Assembly: GCA_944376955.1 (NCBI GenBank)
Contig: CALWEB010000139.1
Span: 1 to 12,817, forward strand
Source: an uncultured Agathobaculum sp.
GTDB taxonomy: Bacteria > Bacillota > Clostridia > Oscillospirales > Butyricicoccaceae
DNA: 12,817 bases
Direction of reading: 5' to 3'
In this document: piece by piece, positions 1-6,053 of the stretch
Position numbering within the stretch: position 1 is the stretch's first letter
How the letters are laid out: every line of letters begins with the position of its first letter
Notes under the pieces: generated by a model
What the model was told of the DNA's origin: nothing
Databases searched by the model: none
What the model saw: only the letters and a program-made list of their open reading frames with translations
Translations under genes and position numbers: made by a program

Positions 1-9
1 AGAAAGTAA

Positions 10-125
<116 letters not shown>

Positions 126-129
126 ACCC

Positions 130-163
130 AAACGCCGGTTCGAAAGAACCGGCGTTTAGCTTT
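130..163 (+). terminator. rRNA operon terminator
   Basis: A perfect 12-bp stem (130-141 with 146-157) is capped by a GAAA tetraloop and followed by a T-rich stretch. It sits directly after the 5S rRNA and should end the rRNA transcript. Confidence 0.9.
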
Positions 164-204
164 TGTTAAGATTCTTTGGATCGTCCCATTTTGCATTTCT
201 TTTA

Positions 205-213
205 TGATATAAT
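205..213 (+). promoter_or_regulatory. Extended -10 promoter for the DUF1538 operon
   Basis: TGATATAAT is an extended -10 element (TGn plus TATAAT at 208-213). No convincing -35 lies 16-18 bp upstream, which fits the extended -10 type. It lies about 30 bp before the start codon at 246. A ribosome binding site (AGGGGA, 234-239) stands six bases before that start. Confidence 0.6.
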
Positions 214-245
214 ATATTGATCTAAAATCTCATAGGGGAAATGCA

Positions 246-1775
246 ATGAATAAAATATTAAAGGAAAAAGTGGTTGAGGCACTGTCCTCTGTCATTCCGA
301 TTACCTTGATTGTACTGCTAATGAGTGTCACCATCACTCCAATGCCGGTCGGTACATTGGTGCTTTATTTGACGGGGTCTGTGCTGCTGATCATCGGTAT
401 GGCGTTTTTTTCACTGGGTACCGACGTGTCTATGACGCCAATGGGTGAAGGCATCGGTGCGCAGCTACCGCGTACCAAAAACCTGCTAATTGTTGTGGGG
501 ATTACCTTTGTCATTGGTGTACTTATTACGATTGCAGAACCGGATCTGCAAGTGCTTGCAGGCCAGGTGCCATCCATTCCGAACGCGGTTTTGATTTGGA
601 CGGTCGCGATCGGCGTGGGTTTATTTTTTGTCTTGGCGATGCTGCGTACACTGTTTAAAATCCGCTTGGCAACCTTGCTGATTGTGTTTTACATTGGCGT
701 TCTGGTATTATCCGCCTTTGTGCCCGATGAGTTTGTTGCCGTTGCATTTGATTCCGGTGGCGTGACAACCGGCCCGATCACGGTGCCGTTCATCATGGCG
801 CTGGGCATTGGCCTTGCTTCGATCCGAGGCGACCGCGATGCGCAGGATGACAGCTTCGGTTTGGTTGCGCTGTGCAGCATTGGACCGATTTTGGCCGTGT
901 TGCTGCTTGGTATTTTTTATACGGACGGAGACCCCGGTTACACACCGGTCACTGTGCCGGATGTGCAGGACACCAAGCAGGTTGCAAGCTTATTTGCGCA
1001 TGGCCTGCCGGAGTATATTGAGGAAGTCTTATCTGCGCTGATTCCGATTATCCTGTTTTGTGCGGTTTTTCAGCTGGTGTTCCGTCGCTTTCATCGAATG
1101 CAGCTGAAAAAGATCGGCATTGGCTTTGGATATACCTTTTTCGGGCTGTCCCTGTTTTTGACCGGTGTGAATGTCGGTTTTATGCCGGTCGGACACTTCC
1201 TTGGCAAGCAGTTGGCACAAAGCGGGCATAGCTGGCTTTTGGTACCGCTTGGTATGTTGATCGGCTATTTTCTGGTCACCGCGGAACCCGCGGTACATGT
1301 GCTCAACCGTCAGGTTGAGAATATCACCAATGGCGGCGTATCGCAGCGCGCGATGATGCACAGTTTGTCCATTGGCGTGGCCTGTTCGGTGGGGCTTTCC
1401 ATGTTACGCGTTCTGACAGGGATTTCGGTGTATTGGATTGTGATTCCCGGTTATCTGCTGGCGCTTGGGCTGACATTCTTTGTTCCCAAAATATTTACCG
1501 GCATTGCGTTTGACTCGGGCGGTGTGGCGTCCGGTCCGATGACCTCAACCTTCCTGCTGCCGTTTGCGATGGGGGCGTGTGAGGCTTTGGGCGGCAATGT
1601 GCTGACGGATGCGTTTGGGATCGTGGCGATGGTTGCGATGACCCCCTTGCTGACCATTCAAATCCTTGGTTTGCTGTATCAGCGAAAAATGCGGCGTACA
1701 GATGCGACGGAGCAGACTGCGGCGCAGGCCGATGAGGAGATCATCGTTTTGGAAGAGGAGGATCAACATGCGTGA
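246..1775 (+). CDS. DUF1538 family integral membrane protein
   Basis: A 509-residue polytopic membrane protein of the DUF1538 family; its substrate is unknown, and a transport role is only an inference. About 12-14 hydrophobic segments are visible, for example around 13-32, 35-57, 79-97, 113-134, 138-160, 205-224, 261-280, 329-346, 370-391, 393-413 and 454-478. The protein is an internal duplication. TIAEP (95-99) matches VTAEP (344-348), each followed by a VL..QV motif, and AFDSGGVTTGP (167-177) matches AFDSGGVASGP (421-431), about 250 residues apart. The conserved acidic and glycine residues inside membrane regions suggest re-entrant loops or a binding site. The C-terminal tail (479-509) is charged and acidic. 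The gene overlaps the next one, for a PII-like protein, by 8 nt, implying one transcript and probably a sensor-target pair. The start at 246 has a good ribosome binding site. Confidence 0.85.
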   Translation: MNKILKEKVVEALSSVIPITLIVLLMSVTITPMPVGTLVLYLTGSVLLIIGMAFFSLGTDVSMTPMGEGIGAQLPRTKNLLIVVGITFVIGVLITIAEPDLQVLAGQVPSIPNAVLIWTVAIGVGLFFVLAMLRTLFKIRLATLLIVFYIGVLVLSAFVPDEFVAVAFDSGGVTTGPITVPFIMALGIGLASIRGDRDAQDDSFGLVALCSIGPILAVLLLGIFYTDGDPGYTPVTVPDVQDTKQVASLFAHGLPEYIEEVLSALIPIILFCAVFQLVFRRFHRMQLKKIGIGFGYTFFGLSLFLTGVNVGFMPVGHFLGKQLAQSGHSWLLVPLGMLIGYFLVTAEPAVHVLNRQVENITNGGVSQRAMMHSLSIGVACSVGLSMLRVLTGISVYWIVIPGYLLALGLTFFVPKIFTGIAFDSGGVASGPMTSTFLLPFAMGACEALGGNVLTDAFGIVAMVAMTPLLTIQILGLLYQRKMRRTDATEQTAAQADEEIIVLEEEDQHA

Positions 1776-2472
1776 GTATCAGCCGCAAATGGCAGCGCAC
1801 AGCGCAGTGGAGATGGTTGTGTCTGTGGTCGATGTATCACAGAGCGAGAAAGTACTGCGTCTCTATCGGGACACCCATGTGTTGGTCGATTTTGTTTGCA
1901 TGGCGCATGGCACGGCAAAGACCGAAATGCTCGATCTGCTCGGCATCGGTGAAACCGCCAAAGCCATCGTCCTTTGCCTGACGGATCGGGAAAGAGCCTG
2001 CTTGCTGCTGGATCAGTTGGGCCATGTGCTGCAAATGCGCTACCCGGGGAAAGGCATTGCCTTTACCGTACCCATCAATGGAATTGGGATGCGCTGGCAT
2101 CAACTGCTGACGCAAACAGATGTGAAAAATGAGGAGGCGGAGCGCATGGGAAAGAACGAACGGGCCTGCGGTTTGGATGCGGTTGTCGTGGTGATGGAGC
2201 GCGGCTATACCAATGTTGCAATGGATGCGGCCCACAAGGCAGGCGCACGCGGCGGTACGGTAATTGCCGCACGTGGAATTGCAGAAGATGAAGTGAAGCG
2301 CTTTTTTGGGATTGAAATTCAGGCGGAAAAGGAAATCGTTTTCCTGATTGTGCGGAGTGAGGAACGACAGGAAGTCATGACCGCACTGATGAAAGCAGTC
2401 GGCATGAATACCCGCAGCCACGGGATGGTGCTTTCCGTCCCGTTGACCAGCGCCATTGGCTTGGCGGATTGA
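1768..2472 (+). CDS. Tandem PII-like (P-II family) regulatory protein
   Basis: A 234-residue soluble protein made of two PII-like modules. The C-terminal one (about 132-232) has the family signature KAGARGGTVIAARG (157-170), then FFGIEIQAEKEIVFLIV (179-195). The N-terminal one (about 12-108) is a diverged copy: HGTAKTEMLDLLGI (48-61) aligns with RGIAEDEVKRFFGI (169-182), and both end in a VP...IG stretch. Classical PII proteins are about 112 residues, bind ATP/ADP and 2-oxoglutarate, and regulate transporters or enzymes. The uridylylation-type T-loop motif of GlnB is not seen, so ligand and modification may differ. The start at 1768 was chosen because GGAGGA lies just upstream and because the residues before it in the open frame are a shadow of the upstream gene's tail. 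The 8-nt overlap suggests translational coupling and regulation of the DUF1538 protein; the physical interaction is inferred. Confidence 0.83.
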   Translation: MREYQPQMAAHSAVEMVVSVVDVSQSEKVLRLYRDTHVLVDFVCMAHGTAKTEMLDLLGIGETAKAIVLCLTDRERACLLLDQLGHVLQMRYPGKGIAFTVPINGIGMRWHQLLTQTDVKNEEAERMGKNERACGLDAVVVVMERGYTNVAMDAAHKAGARGGTVIAARGIAEDEVKRFFGIEIQAEKEIVFLIVRSEERQEVMTALMKAVGMNTRSHGMVLSVPLTSAIGLAD

Positions 2473-2491
2473 ATGGATGCCAAAAGGGCAG

Positions 2492-2524
2492 AAGGAGCAG
2501 CCGGAACGGCTGCTCCTTTTTGTG
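2492..2524 (+). terminator. Terminator of the DUF1538-PII operon
   Basis: A 12-bp perfect stem (2492-2503 with 2507-2518), a GAA loop and a run of Ts start 20 bases after the PII-like stop codon. This is a strong intrinsic terminator, so the nrdD operon downstream needs its own promoter. Confidence 0.93.
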
Positions 2525-2575
2525 TCATCCCCTGTCGGAAAGGGTGGTGCTGCGGCGGAGAGCGGGAAAGGGGGT

Positions 2576-2591
2576 ATACCATATATTGTGT
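2576..2591 (+). promoter_or_regulatory. Candidate NrdR box (upstream)
   Basis: The 16-mer ATACCATATATTGTGT matches the published NrdR palindrome (acaCwAtATaTwGtgt) except at two positions. NrdR is the repressor of ribonucleotide reductase genes, and nrdD lies downstream. No clear partner box is seen 31 bp away, the usual spacing. It overlaps the -35 of a weak possible promoter (TTGTGT 2586-2591, 17-bp spacer, GATAAT 2609-2614). Confidence 0.55.
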
Positions 2592-2617
2592 CGAAAACGG
2601 GCGAGAGGGATAATACA

Positions 2618-2700
2618 TTTTCCACAGCCTTTCACAGGATAGACACAGGATTTTCCACAGCTGCACGGTTATCCACAGCACGTTTTCCACATTGTCCACA
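2618..2700 (+). promoter_or_regulatory. Cluster of five DnaA-box-like 9-mers
   Basis: Five copies of TTNTCCACA lie on the same strand within 83 bp: TTTTCCACA (2618-2626), TTTTCCACA (2651-2659), TTATCCACA (2669-2677, exact consensus), TTTTCCACA (2683-2691) and TTGTCCACA (2692-2700). The last two abut head to tail. An AT-rich stretch (2701-2770) follows. TTATCCACA is the consensus site of the replication initiator DnaA. The cluster lies about 80 bp before the nrdD promoter, suggesting DnaA control of this operon. A DnaA-titrating site or a replication origin are alternatives, but no dnaA or dnaN gene is in the window. Confidence 0.65.
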
Positions 2701-2781
2701 GCACAAAACAATCAAATTTTAGAGAAACCAACAAGAAAAAGAATAGGATTCCTACAATTCTTCCAAAAAGCCTGTTTCCCC

Positions 2782-2810
2782 TTGACAGACCGTCGGCACA
2801 GCGGTAAAAT
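2782..2810 (+). promoter_or_regulatory. Sigma-A promoter of the nrdD operon
   Basis: TTGACA (2782-2787, exact consensus) and TAAAAT (2805-2810, 5 of 6) are separated by 17 bp. The predicted transcript starts near 2817, giving a leader of about 95 nt before nrdD. The -10 lies inside an NrdR-box-like palindrome, as expected for a repressed promoter. Confidence 0.8.
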
Positions 2811-2837
2811 ATATAGCACAGGCACAAGATATGGTGC
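2804..2837 (+). promoter_or_regulatory. Pair of NrdR-box-like sites over the nrdD promoter
   Basis: Two 16-bp sites resemble the NrdR consensus. The first, 2804-2819, has an AATATATAG core. The second, 2822-2837, has CAAGATATGGTG. The first covers the -10 and the second the start of the transcript. Their cores are 18 bp apart rather than the usual 31, and each has several mismatches, so the call is tentative. Together with the better box at 2576-2591 they support NrdR control. Confidence 0.45.
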
Positions 2838-2867
2838 GGAATTCCAAAACAAACTACGAAATTTTGT

Positions 2868-2888
2868 GATCGCCGCAAGGCGGTTTTT
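2868..2888 (+). other. Small GNRA-loop hairpin with U-run in the nrdD leader
   Basis: A stem of about 7 bp (2868-2874 with 2879-2885, including G-U pairs) is capped by a GCAA tetraloop and runs into TTTTT, 23 bases before the nrdD start. It resembles a weak terminator or attenuator, or a 5' mRNA-stabilising structure. No function can be assigned from sequence alone. Confidence 0.4.
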
Positions 2889-2911
2889 GTATGAGAGAGG
2901 GACATGAACTT

Positions 2912-5245
2912 ATGATTCAGCAGATCGTCAAGCGCGACGGACGCAAAGCCGACTTTGAAATCGACAAGATCGCAGGTGCGATTTTCCGGGCGGCGCAGGC
3001 ATCCGGCGGACAGGATTATGAGATGGCGCGCGGTCTGGCTGAACAGGTGGAAAAAATGCTGGAAGCGGCTGCCGGCGACCAGATCCCCACGGTAGAGCAG
3101 ATACAAGATACAGTGGAGAAGGTTCTGATCGAAAGCGGACATGCCCGCACGGCAAAGAAGTACATCCTCTACCGCAACGAGCGCACCCGCGTGCGTGAGA
3201 TGAACACCAAGCTGATGAAGGTGTATGAGGATCTCACCTTCCAGTCCTCGCTGGAAAACGACGTCAAGCGTGAAAACGCCAACATCGATGGGGATACCGC
3301 GATGGGTACCATGCTCAAGTATGGTTCGGAAGGCGCCAAGCAGTTTTACGAAATGTTTATCCTCGATCCGGATCATGCCAGGGCGCACCGTGAGGGCGAT
3401 ATTCACATCCACGATCTGGATTTCCTGACCCTGACAACGACATGCTGCCAGATCGACTTACTCAAGCTGTTCCGTGGCGGCTTTTCCACGGGGCATGGCT
3501 TCCTGCGTGAGCCGAACGACATCCGATCGTATGCGGCGCTGGCGTGCATTGCCATCCAGTCCAACCAGAACGACCAGCACGGCGGTCAGTCGGTGCCGAA
3601 TTTCGATTATTCCATGGCGCCCGGCATCAAGAAAACCTTCCGCAAGCTGTACCGCAGCAACCTTGCCAAGGCGCTCGAAGTGTTCGGTGCGGATGAAAAC
3701 AACGAGGTGGACGCGCAGGCGCTGACCGAGCGCGTAGAGCAGCAGACCGGCAAATGGGCCTGCCTTGCTGGCGACAACGGCTATGACGAGGCGATGGCGG
3801 CGGTGCTGGGCGAAACGCTGGACGAGCAGGCCGTGCAGAAATGCCTGCGGTTTGCCCGCAAATATGCGGATAAGGAAACCCGCAAGAGTGCTTATCAGGC
3901 GATGGAGGCGCTGGTGCATAACCTGAACACCATGCACTCCCGTGCTGGTGCGCAGATCCCGTTCTCTTCGCTCAATTACGGCACGGATACTTCTCCGGAA
4001 GGCCGTCTGGTCATCGAGCAGCTGCTGCTTGCGACCGAAGCCGGTCTGGGGAACGGGGAAACCCCGATCTTCCCGATCCACATTTTCAAAGTGAAGGAAG
4101 GCGTCAATTACAACGAAGGGGAGCCGAACTACGACCTGTTCAAGCTGGCCTGCCGTGTGTCGGCCAAGCGCATGTTCCCGAATTTCTCCTTCTTGGATGC
4201 GCCGTTTAACAAGCAGTATTACAAGCCCGGCCATCCGGAAACCGAATGTGCCTATATGGGCTGCCGTACGCGCGTGATCGGCAACCATTTTGACCCGACT
4301 CGCGAGATCGTCAACGGCCGCGGTAATCTGTCGTTTACTTCGATCAACCTGCCGCGCATTGCAATCCGCAGCCACGGCGATATCGACTGGTTCTTTGAGG
4401 ATCTCGACCGCAAGATTGATCTGGTGATCGACCAGCTGCTGGCGCGTTTCCGCATCCAGTCGGCCAAGAAGGTGCGCAACTATCCGTTCCTGATGGGTGA
4501 GGGCGTCTGGATTGATTCGGACAAGCTCGGCCCGGATGATACGGTAGGGGAAGTACTTAAGCACGGCACGTTGACGCTCGGCTTTATTGGTCTGGCGGAA
4601 ACGCTCAAGTCGCTGATCGGCAAGCACCACGGCGAGAGCGATGAGGCGCAGAACCTCGGTTTGGAAATCGTCGGCCATATGCGGGAGCGTATGGATCAGG
4701 CCAGTGAAAAATACGGGCTGAACTTCTCGCTGATCGCGACCCCGGCAGAGGGTCTGTCCGGCCGTTTCGTCAAGATCGACCGCGAGAAATACGGCCGTAT
4801 CGAGGGCGTGACCGACCGCGATTACTACACCAATTCGTTCCATATCCCGGTGTACTATCCGATTTCCGCATTTGAGAAGATTACGCGCGAGGCGCCCTAT
4901 CATGAGCTCACCAACGGCGGCCACATCAGCTATATCGAACTGGATGGCGACCCGACGCAGAATCTGGAAGCATTCGAGGCGGTGGTTCGTGCGATGAAGG
5001 AAGCTGGTATCGGCTACGGTGCGATCAACCACCCGATCGACCGGGACCCGGTCTGTGGCTATACCGGCATCATCGGGGAAACCTGCCCGCGTTGCGGACG
5101 GCACGAGGGCGAAGGCGTACCGTTGTCCAAGCTGCAAAAGCTCGGGCTGTATAAGCATTTGAACAGTATGACGCTGGGCTATCACGGCGACCCCGCCGAA
5201 GAAGCCGACCGTCTGCCCAATACATTGCAAATTGTCAAGGACTGA
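2912..5245 (+). CDS. nrdD: Anaerobic (class III) ribonucleoside-triphosphate reductase, large subunit lacking a canonical glycyl-radical motif
   Basis: Reduces ribonucleoside triphosphates to dNTPs without oxygen. The protein has 777 residues. An N-terminal ATP-cone (about 1-95, starting MIQQIVKRDGR) would give dATP/ATP control of activity. Catalytic-domain landmarks follow: CC at 178-179, HGGQSVPNFDY from 223, HSRAGAQIPFSSLNYG from 342, and CAYMGC (C446, C451), where the thiyl-radical cysteine is expected. A metal-binding end follows (C715, C725, C728). In ordinary NrdD a short linker then leads to the glycyl-radical motif R-[VI]-x-G-Y. Here the tail after C728 ends at 777 without a good match. 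It shows only KLQKLGLYK (740-748) and TLGYHG (754-759), both degenerate; the proper motif is in the next small gene. The start at 2912 is preferred to 2891 because GAGAGGGA (2895-2902) lies nine bases upstream and because the ATG at 2891 directly follows a hairpin with no ribosome binding site. Confidence 0.93.
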   Translation: MIQQIVKRDGRKADFEIDKIAGAIFRAAQASGGQDYEMARGLAEQVEKMLEAAAGDQIPTVEQIQDTVEKVLIESGHARTAKKYILYRNERTRVREMNTKLMKVYEDLTFQSSLENDVKRENANIDGDTAMGTMLKYGSEGAKQFYEMFILDPDHARAHREGDIHIHDLDFLTLTTTCCQIDLLKLFRGGFSTGHGFLREPNDIRSYAALACIAIQSNQNDQHGGQSVPNFDYSMAPGIKKTFRKLYRSNLAKALEVFGADENNEVDAQALTERVEQQTGKWACLAGDNGYDEAMAAVLGETLDEQAVQKCLRFARKYADKETRKSAYQAMEALVHNLNTMHSRAGAQIPFSSLNYGTDTSPEGRLVIEQLLLATEAGLGNGETPIFPIHIFKVKEGVNYNEGEPNYDLFKLACRVSAKRMFPNFSFLDAPFNKQYYKPGHPETECAYMGCRTRVIGNHFDPTREIVNGRGNLSFTSINLPRIAIRSHGDIDWFFEDLDRKIDLVIDQLLARFRIQSAKKVRNYPFLMGEGVWIDSDKLGPDDTVGEVLKHGTLTLGFIGLAETLKSLIGKHHGESDEAQNLGLEIVGHMRERMDQASEKYGLNFSLIATPAEGLSGRFVKIDREKYGRIEGVTDRDYYTNSFHIPVYYPISAFEKITREAPYHELTNGGHISYIELDGDPTQNLEAFEAVVRAMKEAGIGYGAINHPIDRDPVCGYTGIIGETCPRCGRHEGEGVPLSKLQKLGLYKHLNSMTLGYHGDPAEEADRLPNTLQIVKD

Positions 5246-5266
5246 GAAAGGAAGCGTTTTGATTAT

Positions 5267-5272
5267 GGAGGA
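5267..5272 (+). promoter_or_regulatory. Ribosome binding site of the small glycyl-radical gene
   Basis: GGAGGA ends seven bases before the ATG at 5280, an ideal spacing. This site decides the start of the small gene and indicates that it is translated as its own polypeptide. An in-frame ATG at 5265 is possible, but its upstream AAGGAAG is less well placed. Confidence 0.7.
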
Positions 5273-5279
5273 AAAAGTA

Positions 5280-5450
5280 ATGCAGGAGCAGTTAATCGGT
5301 GAGGGTGTAGGCTTTGAGCGCATCCGCCGCATTACGGGTTATCTGGTCGGTACGCTCGACCGTTTCAACAACGCCAAGCGCGCAGAGGAGCATGACCGCG
5401 TCAAGCACACGGTTTCCTGCTGCTCGATGGAAGAGGAGCATACCGCGTGA
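5280..5450 (+). CDS. Stand-alone glycyl-radical domain of class III ribonucleotide reductase
   Basis: A 56-residue protein that is almost entirely the C-terminal radical module of NrdD. It contains IRRITGYLVG (15-24) followed by TLDRFNNAKRAE and DRVKH, the typical end of NrdD proteins, with G20 as the predicted radical glycine. It lies 34 nt after the nrdD stop and ends in a TGATG overlap with nrdG. Its position between nrdD and the activase gene, with its own ribosome binding site, suggests that it docks onto NrdD to complete the active site and is the substrate of NrdG. Stand-alone radical domains are known for pyruvate formate-lyase (YfiD/GrcA), where they repair damaged enzyme. Here the main subunit seems to lack a good site of its own, so the role may be essential. 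An ancient frameshift is less likely because NrdD keeps a 49-residue tail after its last cysteine and because GEGV occurs in both proteins. Confidence 0.85.
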   Translation: MQEQLIGEGVGFERIRRITGYLVGTLDRFNNAKRAEEHDRVKHTVSCCSMEEEHTA

Positions 5451-5959
5451 TGGAAGGCACCATACGCATTGCGGGCACAGTCGGGGAGTCCATTGTGGAC
5501 GGCCCCGGCTTCCGCTATACGCTGTTCACACAAGGATGTCCGCACCATTGCCCCGGCTGCCATAATCCGCAGACGCATGATTTTGCGGGCGGGAAGGATA
5601 TGGATTTGGATGCGTTGCTGCACGATATGTGCCGCAATCCGCTCATCCAGGGCGTGACGTTTTCAGGCGGTGAGCCGTTTTGTCAGCCTGAACCGCTGTA
5701 TCATTTGGCGGTCGAACTCAAGGCAAAGGGTAAGCACCTGATGGCGTATTCCGGTTATACGTTTGAGCAGCTCATGGAACTGCCCGATCCGTTTGTCAAA
5801 AAGCTGTTGGGGCAGCTCGATTTGCTGGTAGACGGCCCGTTTATCGAGGCCGAACGCAATATTGAACTGCGTTTCCGCGGCAGTGCCAACCAGCGTGTGT
5901 TGGATGTGCCAGCCTCACTGGCGGCAAATGCGCCCGTATGGGCAGAGCAGTACCGATAA
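5450..5959 (+). CDS. nrdG: Anaerobic ribonucleoside-triphosphate reductase activating protein (radical SAM)
   Basis: The radical SAM activase that abstracts a hydrogen from the reductase glycine to make the stable glycyl radical. The 169-residue length is usual for NrdG. The cluster-binding motif CPHHCPGC gives C30, C34 and C37 (CX3CX2C), preceded by VDGPGFR (16-22), and SGGEP (72-76) is the SAM-binding glycine motif. The ATG at 5450 overlaps the stop of the small radical-domain gene as TGATG, with GAGGAG at 5433-5438; a GTG at 5447 is an alternative. The coupling implies matched amounts of activase and radical-domain protein. It is the last gene before a terminator. Confidence 0.95.
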   Translation: MEGTIRIAGTVGESIVDGPGFRYTLFTQGCPHHCPGCHNPQTHDFAGGKDMDLDALLHDMCRNPLIQGVTFSGGEPFCQPEPLYHLAVELKAKGKHLMAYSGYTFEQLMELPDPFVKKLLGQLDLLVDGPFIEAERNIELRFRGSANQRVLDVPASLAANAPVWAEQYR

Positions 5960-5976
5960 AGACATGCTGAAAAGCA

Positions 5977-6003
5977 AAAGGCCGCTGTGTCGCGGCCTTT
6001 TTT
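5977..6003 (+). terminator. Terminator of the nrdD-nrdG operon
   Basis: A 9-bp stem (5977-5985 with 5992-6000) with a six-base loop runs into seven Ts or more. It ends the reductase operon 17 bases after the nrdG stop. No clear promoter is visible between it and greA, so some read-through may supply greA. Confidence 0.9.
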
Positions 6004-6053
6004 ATGTTTCCGTGCGGCAGTACGCGCGGAAGGAAAGAAAGAGGGAATGGAAC

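Noticed and set aside
1837..2625. Minus-strand open frame of 262 codons over the PII-like gene
   Set aside because: It runs through the PII-like gene and its terminator in antisense, and the translation is low-complexity shadow sequence.
2618..2770. Chromosomal replication origin
   Set aside because: The DnaA-box cluster and AT-rich flank fit, but no dnaA, dnaN, rpmH, gidA or other usual origin neighbour is present. A regulatory cluster is the simpler reading.
2692..2907. Short plus-strand open frame of 71 codons before nrdD
   Set aside because: It overlaps the DnaA-box cluster, promoter and leader, has no ribosome binding site and no recognisable protein pattern.
5232..5279. Upstream TTG start for the small glycyl-radical gene
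   Set aside because: TTG at 5232 lies inside nrdD with no suitable ribosome binding site, while the ATG at 5280 has GGAGGA at ideal distance.
5246..5279. Intron, intein or mobile insertion splitting nrdD
   Set aside because: The gap is only 34 bases, with no splice-type structure or endonuclease. It is an ordinary intergenic stretch with a ribosome binding site.
3458..5332. Long open frame of 624 codons on the minus strand across nrdD
   Set aside because: It is antisense to the clear nrdD coding sequence, matches no family I recognise, and arises from the strong codon bias of nrdD.
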